A DNA stretch of 64,000 bases from assembly GCF_035083965.1 (NCBI RefSeq), contig NC_089732.1, forward strand, positions 10,927,424-10,991,423. Reading direction: 5' to 3'. This document shows, piece after piece, positions 55,601 to 63,618 of the stretch. Positions within the stretch are counted from its first letter, which is position 1. Every line of letters begins with the position of its first letter. The notes under the pieces were generated by a model. The model saw nothing but the letters and a program-made list of their open reading frames with translations, searched no databases and was not told the DNA's origin. The position numbers and the translations under genes are program-made. Source of the stretch: Branchiostoma lanceolatum (lineage: Eukaryota; Chordata; Leptocardii; Amphioxiformes; Branchiostomatidae).

Positions 55601-58104
55601 GGTAAAAAAAAGTCAAATGTTAATCCAATTTGCTTGCCACTCAAATCACTAGAAGTAGTAAGCCTTTTGATGCTTCACTATTCTATGCTTAATGTAAGTC
55701 CATCTCTTTCAGGGAATTTTTGTAACCAAAATCCTACCTGGAGGGCCAGCTGATGGTAAATTGTCACCAGGAGACAAGATATTACAGGTAAACCCTCCCA
55801 CATAACTACATGTCTCTGTCCTTGGTACTAAACCCTCCCCTCTTAACCACATGTCTCTGTCCATGGTACTAATCCCTCCACACATAACCACATGTCTCTG
55901 TCCTTAGTACTAAACACTCCATACATAACCACATGTCTCTGTCCTTGGTACTAAACCCTCCTTCCATAACCACATGTCTCTGTCCTTGGTACTAAACACT
56001 CCCCACATAACCACATGTCTCTGTCCTTGGTACTAAACCCTCCCCACATAACCACAAGTCTCTGTCCTTGGTACTAAACCCTCCCCACATAACCACATGT
56101 CTCTGTCCTTGGTACTAAACCCTCCCCATATAACCACATGACTCTGTCCTTGGTACTAAACACTGCCCACATAACCACATGTCTCTGTCCTTGGTACTAA
56201 ACACTCCACACATAACCACATGTCTCTGTCCTTGGTACTAAACCCTCCCCCACATAACCACATGTCTCTGTCCTTGGTACTAAACCCTCCCCATATAACC
56301 ACATGTCTCTGTCCTTGGTACTAAACACTGCCCACATAACCACATGTCTCTGTCCTTGATACTAAACACTCCAAACATAACAACTGTCTCTGTCCTTGGT
56401 ACCAATTTTTCTGCTGTCACAGTGTCTGGTATGAGCAAAAAAACAACAGTCGCAGTGTGTGTGTGGAACACATGTACACGTGTTTGTAATTACCAGGGAA
56501 ATGGTGTCCTCTTGGGTGTCCCCTGCAAAAGGAGGGTGTCTAACATCTTTGTTTTCTTAGTGTAAGGCGTCCAAAAGACACCCTGCTAACTAATAGGGAT
56601 GCGTACCGGTTATAAAGGTCCGGTTATTACCTGAAAAAACGTTTCGGTTCAGGTCCAAAAAACCGAAACCCAGTTTTCCGTTTTTTTTGGTACTGGACCG
56701 GTAAAAAAATCTAGCACTCACATTATATCTTTTTCGTTCTAGAGCATCTTAAACCTTCCGTAAATCGCAAAATTTGCGCTCGAAAAAGACGACGTTTGCC
56801 ATTCATGGCGGTCATATTATCTGCATGCTGAGGTACAACAAGCAATCTTTCCCGAAAACGATCTTTTCTCCGTGAAAATATCCCAGCACCACCACAAGAC
56901 AATGTATCAGGTCATGAAATATGTTGTGATTAGTAAAGAATATTCCTATCGCGGTAGATACACCGTTAGATTGTGCAAAACACGATCAAAATTGGCGTTC
57001 TCGACACCGATCGAGGCGCTAGGCGCCATATTTGTTTTGAATTAGCTGCTCTCGCGAGATTTGATATTAAGAATAGGTTACATGCAAGGTCAGCTGACCT
57101 AGACAGCGAGACTTCGCGAGACTTCATGACCTTTCACCCACAACCGCGGGAACTGAAGTGAGAAGACGTGACGAACTGTTTTCATTGACGCTTGCGCATA
57201 TAAAGATGTCATCCCGCAGCATAAAACGGAAAAGGCAAAATCTGTCCGGGGCAGGAGAAGCTGGCTATTATTTTTCTGCCACAAATTGGATAAAGATGGC
57301 TTGATCGTGGCAATCAGGGATATGTTTCTGCAGTGGGCCTCCCAAAAGGACTGTGATATCCTGTGATATCAGCGGTGCGGGACTTGCTGCTAATGAACTT
57401 CTAATGAATACCAGGTGCCTTGATCAGATGAAGGGCATGCCAGAATGTCAAAAGGCCGAGTTCAGAGAGAAATTCAAGTATATATTTTTTCAATTTTTTT
57501 TTTTGCATGTGATTTTTAAAAAATGTGATTTGTGTTGGACTCCAACTTGACAAAGTCTAATCTCATTTATTGGTTTCCTTTAAAAAGTGATTTTGCACTG
57601 GAAAATATTTTTCATTTCACAGTCTTGACCAGTAATTATTACTTATTTCGTTCATTTTTAAGAACTTTAATAATTCTACCTTATTCTGATAGAAGAAAGC
57701 AACAGACTTAGCATTGTGTTATACTCTCAGGTTAGTGTACAATAACATGATATCAGTCTTGGTCTATGACAAACAGCGTTACACTGGTATAAAAGTACAT
57801 GTATGTGTATCACAGTGCAATGTAAGAACACTCCAAGTACTAGTAAATAGAAGTTTGGCAATTAGTCAGATATGCCATGGGTTCAGGTCGGACCTAATAG
57901 GTCCGGACCTGAACCTAAACTTTTAGGTTCAGGTCCGGACCTGAACCTGAAAATGGATTTAGGTCCGCATCCCTACTAACTAATAGTGTGCCCCTGTGTG
58001 TGTAGGTGGAGCAGTATGACTTTACCCAGGTGGAGCATGACCAGGCTGTGATGCTGCTGAGAGCCATGCCGAGATCGGTCACCCTCGTCATCGAGAGAAG
58101 ATAG
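38336..58104 (+). CDS. LAP-family scaffold: LRRs + LAPSD + single PDZ (Erbin/Densin-180 ortholog), 24 coding exons
   Basis: LAP proteins anchor at basolateral or synaptic membranes and organise receptors and junctions. Summed exon lengths are 4,245 bp, which is 1,414 residues in one frame, close to human Erbin (about 1,412). Order: [13 protein letters not shown] (a cysteine-bearing N-terminus, as in Erbin/Densin/Scribble, where it can be palmitoylated), about 16 LRRs, the LAP-specific domain, a long Ser/Pro/Gln-rich disordered part and one C-terminal PDZ. A single PDZ excludes Scribble (four PDZs), and the presence of a PDZ excludes LANO/LRRC1. Amphioxus would be expected to have one co-ortholog of Erbin and LRRC7, so no single symbol is given. 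The first coding exon is preceded by an acceptor at 38316, so 5' UTR exon(s) lie upstream. Exon blocks are listed in the three entries that follow. Confidence 0.93.
38535..39566. mobile_element. Composite element: cattaggccacac TIRs enclosing family T copy E
   Basis: Outer ends 'cattaggccacac' (38535) and 'gtgtggcctaatg' (39554) are perfect 13-bp inverted repeats. Inside, 38555-39119 is the most complete family T copy: the left TIR 'gattgtatggatgacatcc', then 'atcaattttcgtccatttcc', 'gaggaaatatatgccgtaag', 'ttgttcaaccttcctgacca' and the right end 'gatgtcatccatcaatcaaa'. It lies 35 bp past coding exon 1 of the LAP gene. Confidence 0.65.
39568..39712. repeat. Long hairpin in LAP intron 1
   Basis: Arms with 'gccaaaag', 'actcaagcaactg' and 'aaaatgttgaaaca' repeat inverted after a 5-base loop. 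The right arm continues to 'catatcttattacctggatg'. Inverted, the sequence matches 58270-58350 in the LAP 3' UTR ('catccaggtaataagatatg', 'ccaaaaagagttactcaagc'). Confidence 0.8.
39750..39830 (+). mobile_element. TTAA-bounded mini-element, copy 2
   Basis: 81 bp: 'ttaaccttctccctgctacc', 'tctgtaaccaatagagaatt', 'aggtaccaaatggctac', ending 'tgctcaaggttaa'. Same family as 32954-33028 and 45216-45296. Confidence 0.8.
39831..40680. other. LAP intron 1, nothing recognised
   Basis: No coding content beyond short random frames. Confidence 0.5.
40685..40815. repeat. Fragment of a dispersed repeat related to 44106-44345
   Basis: 'ggggagggttgtgtaaagtg', 'cctttccc', 'ttcacaacat', then 'gaacccgggaactgttggtt' resemble 'gtaaagtgcctttctcaggg', 'gcacaatatt', 'cctgggtcaaac' at 44287-44345. 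Probably an old SINE or LINE tail. Confidence 0.45.
41085..41325 (+). mobile_element. tRNA-derived SINE, copy 2
   Basis: The head 'tccctatagctcagctggtg' is an A-box-like segment, and 'gatttaaatccggggag', about 50 bp further, is B-box-like, as in a tRNA gene. The body has 'ccctgctataaaaacagcaa', 'gggaacttgctgccctacat' and 'gtgccactatgcactac', matching 11494-11800. It sits 85 bp after the donor of LAP exon 2, sense orientation. No acceptor-stem pairing was found, so it is not called a functional tRNA. Confidence 0.75.
44106..44345 (+). repeat. Dispersed repeat in LAP intron 8
   Basis: 'cactgccttttacctcccca', 'accaaaatcaggtacccatt' and 'gtaaagtgcctttctcaggg'. The first block recurs at 39127-39150 and the last at 40720. 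It has the look of a SINE tail; the head is unclear. Confidence 0.5.
45216..45296 (+). mobile_element. TTAA-bounded mini-element, copy 3
   Basis: 81 bp, the best-preserved copy: 'ttaaccttctccctgctgcc', 'taaccctgtaaccaatagag', 'aatggggtgccaaacggcta', 'gtgtgctaaaggttaa'. It ends 37 bp before LAP exon 11. Confidence 0.8.
46690..47013 (-). mobile_element. tRNA-derived SINE (second family), antisense
   Basis: Read on the minus strand from 47013: 'atgtccccgtggtgcaagcg' (A box), 'gtaacacaatcccgctg', then 'cccgagttcaatcctagg' (B box), then a body with 'ttcgtcatttcggatggtga', 'gagggagcttcaggcattag' and 'ggtggcccggtgtg'. Body pieces recur at 49090-49190 and 54435-54490. It is within LAP intron 13. Confidence 0.7.
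47122..47312 (-). mobile_element. Foldback plus tRNA-like SINE head
   Basis: 47122-47226 can fold ('gtttcttactggtggatgca' against inverted 'atccactactaagaaac'). 47233-47312 read on the minus strand gives 'ggaggttatgcaatggccta', 'gtgcttgccttgcat', 'gagtttgatccccagcc', which has tRNA-like A and B boxes. It probably represents one more SINE head beside a MITE. Confidence 0.5.
47390..54871 (+). CDS. LAP gene exons 14-21: LAP-specific domain and disordered linker
   Basis: Exons 47390-47502, 47999-48250, 48890-48991, 49555-49683, 51388-52339, 52686-52821, 53424-54286, 54723-54871. Exon 14 reads [20 protein letters not shown], the LAPSD segment seen in Erbin/Densin; exon 15 begins [18 protein letters not shown], matching the Erbin RYPTPYPDELK region. 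Exon 16 is basic, then Ser/Glu-rich ([16 protein letters not shown]). Exons 18 (952 bp) and 20 (863 bp) are long, Pro/Ser/Thr/Gln-rich and unlike known domains; they include PPPRSILL and [10 protein letters not shown], possible SH3 or WW ligands, and a KQRLAYWQ segment in exon 20. Exon 16 and exon 17 both have partial upstream duplicates (see the repeats at 48405 and 49302). Confidence 0.87.
47508..47992 (-). mobile_element. 5'-truncated CR1-like LINE fragment, antisense in LAP intron 14
   Basis: The minus strand encodes [16 protein letters not shown] with flanking residues matching the C-terminus of the intact LINE ORF at 34880-37912, then a 3' UTR with 'ccttttaatcttgca', 'tgaaccctggaagatta' and 'actaaagggtat' as in that element. 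Frameshifts split the coding remnant. It fills nearly the whole intron, from 5 bp after the donor to 7 bp before the next acceptor. Confidence 0.9.
48405..48905 (+). repeat. Tandem triplication of an intron/exon boundary (decoy acceptors of LAP exon 16)
   Basis: A unit of about 160-168 bp recurs three times: 'atattttgcctgcc', 'accttccttatggctgt', 'atgctacatcc', 'gctgcagcaagcatgtggtc', 'gttccctcccaggagaagca', 'gcaacgagaca'. Each ends with an acceptor and the first codons of exon 16 (E-K-Q-Q-R-D). Acceptors lie at about 48560, 48729 and 48889. Only the third continues into the full exon; the first two run into 'atg.cacagtgatatt' instead. Confidence 0.9.
49302..49341 (+). repeat. Partial duplicate of LAP exon 17
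   Basis: 'cctgccacaaaatctgagtg' + 'gtccactgcag' matches the start of exon 17 at 49567 ('cctgccacaaaatctgaacg' + 'gccccctgcag') with three or four mismatches. It lies about 250 bp upstream in the same intron. Confidence 0.75.
49385..49548 (-). repeat. Dispersed repeat shared with 9148-9390, abutting exon 17
   Basis: Minus-strand copy ('gtaacctccattaacattaa', 'ggttacagaaatctgcc', 'gttggtttggagatctgtta', 'catatcttttcagggtggca', 'gaattatgttagtagatgtt'). It ends just before the acceptor of LAP exon 17 at 49554. Confidence 0.75.
49845..50932. mobile_element. Non-autonomous DNA transposon, TIR cagtcaaacctg, TA target
   Basis: 1,088 bp starting CAGTCAAACCTG and ending CAGGTTTGACTG, flanked by TA on both sides (49843-49844 and 50933-50934). 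The termini continue with 'tagcggtcac', 'aggtggccgct' and 'ggtggccgctaatacagg' subterminal repeats. TIR and TA duplication fit the Tc1/mariner superfamily (pogo/Tigger-like). No transposase ORF. It is in LAP intron 17. Confidence 0.85.
50935..51387. other. LAP intron 17, remainder
   Basis: Nothing recognised other than the acceptor 'ttcaactccag' before exon 18. Confidence 0.5.
54418..54500 (-). repeat. Partial copy of the second SINE family
   Basis: 'ggctcagctcgcattttcag', 'ccaagcacac' and 'ggtcacccctgctctc' resemble 46715-46775 ('cacggctcgcgtttttggcc', 'aaacacaccgggccacccct'). It is in LAP intron 20. Confidence 0.5.
55148..58104 (+). CDS. LAP gene exons 22-24: C-terminal PDZ domain
   Basis: Exons 55148-55240, 55713-55787, 58006-58104. 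The peptide [20 protein letters not shown] carries the GLGF-type carboxylate-binding loop; [30 protein letters not shown] and [12 protein letters not shown] follow the Erbin PDZ order, and the protein ends VTLVIERR, immediately after the domain. Erbin-type PDZ domains bind C-termini of ErbB2 and p120-catenin-family proteins; the ligand here is inferred only. The last intron contains both a minisatellite and a hAT element. Confidence 0.93.
55788..56402 (+). repeat. 41-42-bp minisatellite starting at a splice donor
   Basis: About 14-15 units of 'cacataaccacatgtctctg' + 'tccttggtactaaaccctcc'. The first unit begins inside the donor of LAP exon 23: the exon ends ...'attacag', and the intron starts 'gtaaaccctcccacataact', which is itself the phase of the repeat. 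Confidence 0.95.
56594..57975. mobile_element. hAT-superfamily DNA transposon, non-autonomous
   Basis: 1,382 bp with termini 'tagggatgcg' and 'cgcatcccta', flanked by a perfect 8-bp target duplication CTAACTAA (56586-56593 and 57976-57983). Subterminal 'ggttcaggtcc' repeats include the palindrome 'aggttcaggtccggacctga'. No intact transposase; a short frame near 57207 ([12 protein letters not shown]) may be a remnant. It lies in the last LAP intron and ends 22 bp before the acceptor of exon 24. Confidence 0.9.
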
Positions 58105-61100
58105 AGACGCCACCTAGCACTCCATGTGGAAATTGCCAAACTACAGTAGTACAGGATATTCATGGCACAGTTATTGAACATGTTAAGGATGGTCTCACAG
58201 GTTTGCATGTTGCTTTTCTTCACCTGAATCCTTGATATCTTTGGAATATATGAAAAAGAATCTTTTATTGTGTTGATGAAAGTTAGACATCCAGGTAATA
58301 AGATATGCCAAAAAGAGTTACTCAAGCAACTGGATAAGATTTTGAATCTTTACCAATCTTTTATCGCAATCACGTTTTTACAAACGCAAAGAATTGGACC
58401 CAAACGAGTCTTTAAAGTCTTTGTGAAGGAGTGAATTTGCCGTTTCTATGGTGTTCTTTTTGGCAGATGACTTTCACATGAATCAGTGTATCAAATGTAT
58501 CATTCAAGAAAGTCCTCTTGAAATATGTAAAATTTCAACACAATTCAAATGAAAATCTAAAAATCATTTGAAATTTATTGTAGAAGAATAGTAAGTACAT
58601 ATAATGAGACCATGTCATTGTCGTGTTGGACATGTATTCAGTGTTAGATTTATGTACATTCAATACTGAGCATGTCCCTGGTAACAACATGCAAAGTTAT
58701 GAGACTATCCTTAACGTTTGTGTCAGGCTTGTCAGTGTCTTCAGTTGTACAAATCTTGCTTAACCTTATGCAATCTAAGGGTGCTGTACGGTGCTTTTAA
58801 CATCTGAGTGCAAAGATTTGATTTCTGTGATGTTTTATGTTTGACAAAATCCCTCCTTATACCTACCTCATCTGCCAACCGCCCTGTTTAGTTAACTGTA
58901 TTAAAGTGAAATGCAATACGTAGTTTTATTAGTGAAATATCTATCATAGAAGGTGTTGTGGTCTTCCTATTTTCACATTCTAAGGCTTGCCAGCATTAGT
59001 TCATTCAATACCATCTAATACAATTGATTGTCCCAAGCCCTGTTGGGGGAAGAAGAATCCAGAATACCAGTCAAGCTGGATTCAAATCAAGCTACATGTA
59101 TATGTGATAAACCAAACACATGTACATTGTACAGCGGCTTTCAATCCAACAACCTTTCGATAAACAATTTTTCGGTGTTAGCAATGTGTCAGTATTAATC
59201 ATATTAACAACGCTTTATGAAGATCATGGTATGATAGTCACTATTTCTTGCCAGGCCGCACCACCACAAGCCAAAACAACTTGCCAAGAAATTCTCTCTG
59301 TGCCAATAGCATTCATTACCATGCTAGAGATGGTTGTACAGACTGTACTATGAAATTGCATGTTGTAAATTTGCTATGCCACATTTGGTCCAGTAACAGC
59401 ACTGAAGGCTAATTCCTAAGGTGACCCAACAACATTTTAGTAGTACTCATTTTAGTATTTGTGCTGTTGTTTGAGGAAATACGATGAAATAAAGTGAAGG
59501 CACTGTCCCTATCCATATTCCCCTGGTGCCATCAGCATAGGCCATACACAGGCCATGTTCTTTCAGTCTACAAAATTTTGCAATAAAGAAAACGGCAATT
59601 CTCACCTAAAACCCAGACTACCTCCCCATCTATCTTACCAGTATCATTCCGTTACACAGTAAGATTTAGTTAGGCCAGACGTGATGTAAATATATATAAA
59701 AGAAGGGTGATCAAAAACCAACAAATTGATGTTCCAGTAATAGTTTTAATGTAGATGAAATATTTGTTTCACCTAATGTAATCATTTATGGGTGTACTGT
59801 ATACTACTCCTGTCACCAAAAATGGAGATACCCTACCTTAGAATAGACTCTGGGTTTTACTGTGTTGTACTATTGTATCTATGGGAACTTTCTGGACCTA
59901 GTATGTATATTTAGAAAGATGCTGAAGAGATGAAGATGAAAATTTCTGAGACAAAGCAAAACATGAAATGATATTTAAAGAAAGTGTTAACCCTTTCCCT
60001 GCTGATGTCTGCTGTAAACAATACAATATTGGGATCATAGATGAGCCCACAGCAGGGATAAGGTTAAATAGATGTATGAGAGGGTGGGTGTCATACTCTG
60101 TGTTTGAATGAAACTGTATATGTAGATGTTGACTGTGATCTTTGCTTTAAGTTGTACAAAATCTTTTCATAGTGTTACAGTTAGACGAATAGGACTGGGC
60201 GAAAAGGTTGCTCAAAGTATTACATTCTGGTGGTTTCTATTCAATGCAAGATTTTGATAAGAAACAAGAAGTATGTATTTGACTGGCTCTGCACAAGGAT
60301 GCATTGAGGGTTTGTGAAGAATTTACTATTATGTTGTCATCAACTGTTGCATTAATAAGGGTAGTGTTTTAGAAGAAACTGCCTACTCTAATACATGCAT
60401 ACAATGTATGTATGAATGTGACTGATGAAAAAAGTGTTGGGTGGCAATGCAGATATGTAATGTAAATTTACTGTTTCTTTTATTGTATATAAGTTGTGCA
60501 TTTTATTGTGACCCACCCATGTCTTCAATGCAGCTATTTGTCTAGTTTTATAGATTTTATTCTGGTTTCTCTGAAGTATGGTACACAGATATGGTACTTG
60601 GACAAATAAATGGTAATGCATATGGTTTTAGTTAGTAAAATCTACCTGCCACAAATCAGCGCAAATACATGTATTTTCATAACTTATTTCTTTGCAATCT
60701 CTACGTCTCTACCCGTTCTTGTCTACCAGTTTTTTAGAAGTCATTTTCTTGTACTTTTTTAGATTTCTCATTTGCATTTTTCCTACTTTTCTATGTGAAG
60801 TGCAGGTAGATCATTTCTGCTCGGAAGTGTGTTTTAATGTTTTTTTAGGCAAGTTCTGCTGCTGGACAACGACATTATGGAAGCATTGATACACAATGCT
60901 GTTACATGTAACTTATAAGGTGTTTTATTGAACGAGTTTGTAACCAGGCTATGGATGGGCCTATAGAACGCTTTTAAAGAAGGTATGAGATTCAGCAATA
61001 TCTAAAGCTTATTTTGAAAAAATACATTGAAGAAAGTTGACAGCTGCAATGCCATTTCTTGCAAAGCAAAGAGAACAAACTGAAAAGTGCAAACTCCATG

Positions 61101-61600
61101 ATGTTTTGGGAAAGAGATTTTACACAATTTGTTGTTCAATATTGGTAACACAGTAGTACAGTCCAATCACAGTTACTGGGTAGTTATGGATTTTGGTGGA
61201 ATATGTTCATCAGTCTGTTGATTTGCATATTCAATTAAACTTTTACGACTTATGCCTGATGTTGTGTTATATTTGCACATTTCTTACCCGCAAACATTGA
61301 ATATATATTAGACCTTCCTAGCCTGAATTCAATCAAGCCTCTTGTGACCGCTAGCGGCCCTGTAACCACCTCACAACCCAAGGGGAGGGGAGAGAAACCC
61401 CCGGACAGCTGGAGTTTGCGTTATACAGACTAAGACCTTCCAGTAAGACATATCTCTGCAAGATTTCTGGTCTCAAAAGTGTACAGTCATGTACACGTAT
61501 TTAATTTCAAGGGATGAGTCTTGAGGACATTTAAGCATCATTTGTTCCATCCATGGTATTACAATAAACCAACAGTTCCTGAAACTTGGTTTTATTCGCC
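58105..61600 (+). other. LAP 3' UTR and spacer
   Basis: No ORF with recognisable content. AATAAA candidates lie at 59488, 59582 and 60605. 58270-58350 carries part of the hairpin repeat seen at 39568-39712, and 59987-60067 is a diverged TTAA-bounded element ('ttaaccctttccctgctgat' to 'cagcagggataaggttaa'). Confidence 0.55.
59987..60067. mobile_element. Diverged TTAA-bounded mini-element, copy 4
   Basis: 81 bp, the same length as copies 2 and 3, with ends 'ttaaccctttccctgctgat' and 'cagcagggataaggttaa'. The interior differs, so it is a subfamily or a relative that shares termini only. Confidence 0.6.
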
Positions 61601-62228
61601 TGTGATATCTACATTTCAAGGAAATAGCCATTGAGGCTCTGAACTTGTGCATAATGAGCAGTAGACCTACATTGTATTTTCACTCGTCAGTCAGAAAAAA
61701 TTAACTTTATTACATCTGTCTGCCAATCTGTTGGAGAAGTCTACTTTTACAGTATTTGTACATTGGTACTGATTCAATGGGCTTGCAAATACAAATGTAC
61801 ATTGAGTGCCTAATACTGCATGTTCTTATGCCATGGAACGACAGATATGGTACTGTGGATAACATTCAAGTCTACATTTACAGTACGTGTCTGTAGGTAC
61901 CGATTCAATAATTATTGGCTGGTAAACTGCATTCTTTCTTTGCATCATAGTCAAACCACTTGAACAATGTAGTACCTACTAGCATTTGTTCCTATGCCAT
62001 GGAACGACTGAAATATTGCAGGTACTGTGGATAACATTCAAGTCTACATCTACAGTATACAAACAGTGTGTGTACTGTGTAACGTTAGGTACCAATTCAA
62101 CAGGCTTGCAAATTCTGCCTTCTTTCTTTGCATTGTAACCAAAACCACATGAAAATACAAATGTACAATGTAGTACCAACTAGCACATGCCAAGTCGATG
62201 AAACAACTGAAATATTGCAGGTACTGTA
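61601..62228. other. Spacer with locally repeated segments, 3' of TIMM29
   Basis: A segment of about 180 bp ('atgccatggaacgac', 'gtactgtggataacattcaa', 'gtctacat.tacagta', 'accaattcaa.aggcttgcaaa') occurs in related form near 61737-61800, 61830-61920, 61990-62110 and 62180-62225, so the region is a diverged tandem duplication. 'tttatt' at 61706 could be the minus-strand polyadenylation signal of TIMM29. Confidence 0.55.
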
Positions 62229-63262
62229 CTAAAGACTAAACTCCTCAGAGTTAATGTCAAAGTCTGCCATCTTTTGGTTCAACACAAGCCAGCGGCCACA
62301 GAAGCCTATGTCAGCAACTCTCTCATGAAAAGACAACCACTGCGGTTTCAGGTATTGGCACTCAGCAGCGTAGACATTGCAGTTCTTGTCGTAGTCTCCA
62401 GTCCAAACCACAGAAACCACTCCTAGAGTCGTGTATCGAAGTGTTCCATCGTTCATGTGGCCAATGAGAGACTGCACGTGACTGTCTGATGTTGGGTTCC
62501 TAATCGAGTTACTCAGCTGGAGAAGGTCATTGGAGGAGTGTAGGAGAGCCTGCTGGAAGGATTGGTAGGACGGATTGGTCTTGTACGCGTACACTGTTCC
62601 TGTGATCCCTGCCAGTAGGAATGATGATCGGACGGGATGTTTTGTCATGTCCTTCGCTCCCTCGACAATCACATCGCTGTAGTCACTCAGGAGACTCTTG
62701 ACCGACAGAGCTGAAATGACAGTTGGGATGATTAACTTGATTCTACCTCCTACCATAGGATACACATAGGTGGTGTTAGTTTGTTGCTATATGTAACGTT
62801 GGGTGTTTAGTTCTTCGACGACTTGAACTTGAAATGTATTAGGTTTGGGCCATCTAGCAACTCAGTTTGAAACTGCACATGATCATGACATTAGTCTTGT
62901 CCAAAGGTAACGTTATCACAAAAAGATTTAAATGGCCTCATTCACAACATTCAGCTACAGTCATTGGTAAGTCATGTCATATAGGTAGCCTAATTTTCGT
63001 CCGTTCAGTACTGTAACTTACATGCAGCTTGGCCTCCCATAGGAACTTCATATATTTTACAGGAAGAGAGGGAGGGGGTTGGTGGAAATATGGAGTATTC
63101 TGGACGTTTAAATGATAAACGGTAAAATTAAAAGGTTCATATGATAGCATGGAAGCTTAATTAGACCGTCTTACCAACACGCTCCAGTCTGCCTCCCTTG
63201 TATCTGTCTATAAACCGTAAAACGGACACGGGAGTTCGGAGTTTCATCAGAAACAGCGCCAT
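62229..63262 (-). CDS. TIMM29: TIMM29, TIM22-complex subunit of the mitochondrial inner membrane
   Basis: Two exons on the minus strand: 63262-63175 (MALFLMKLRTPVSVLRF..., ends in phase 1) and 62710-62229, joined by GT-AG to 189 residues. TIMM29 stabilises the TIM22 carrier translocase and contacts the TOM complex. Seen: a basic N-terminus without a clear cleavable presequence, LLSDYSDVIVEGAKD (human LLRDYAEACRDA), a single hydrophobic segment SSFLLAGITGTVYAY, FQQALLHSSNDLLQLSNSIRN, LRYTTLGVVSVVW, and the diagnostic YLKPQWLSF..RVADIGFCGRWLVL...DFDINSEEF. It stops just after that motif, about 70 residues earlier than human TIMM29, whose tail is charged and variable. It reads toward the LAP gene tail to tail. 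Confidence 0.92.
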
Positions 63263-63573
63263 GTCGGGCACGTTTGTCTTTCACCTCCGACCTTCAAAGA
63301 AAATCCGGCCAGCCACACTATGATTTGGGGGAGTACCGGATTTAGAAAAAGTTATAATAAACCATATTTATATCGTTTGTCCCCTCTTGTTGTTTAAATA
63401 TGATACAAAAATATTTGTTTTATTCAGCATTTAAGCCTTGTTGAGTAATAAAGTAATACATTATCTAAAGTGTTAACAAATAAAAAGGCGGAGTACCACA
63501 TTAACGAATAGTAGATCCTAAACCTCGTACTCAGGGCACTTACCGACACTATCCTGTGTACGAGAAGACGAAG
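63263..63573. promoter_or_regulatory. Candidate bidirectional promoter
   Basis: 311 bp separate the TIMM29 start codon from the ATG of the divergent gene. The spacing and the 'gaagatggcgg' start context on the plus strand are typical of a shared housekeeping promoter. No TATA box at either side. Transcription starts are not visible from sequence. Confidence 0.55.
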
Positions 63574-63618
63574 ATGGCGGATCCAGGAAGACAAACTGTT
63601 GTTGACGTGGCTTCACAG
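63574..63618 (+). CDS. First coding exon of an unidentified gene, cut by the window end
   Basis: ATG in 'aagatggcgg' opens MADPGRQTVVDVASQ, and the frame meets a donor-like 'cag|gttgta' at 63618. I do not recognise the protein from 15 residues. Alternatively it reads through a few more codons; the donor is not a strong match. Confidence 0.5.

Noticed and set aside
55788-56402. CRISPR-like array
   Set aside because: Contiguous 41-42-bp units, no spacers; an intronic minisatellite.
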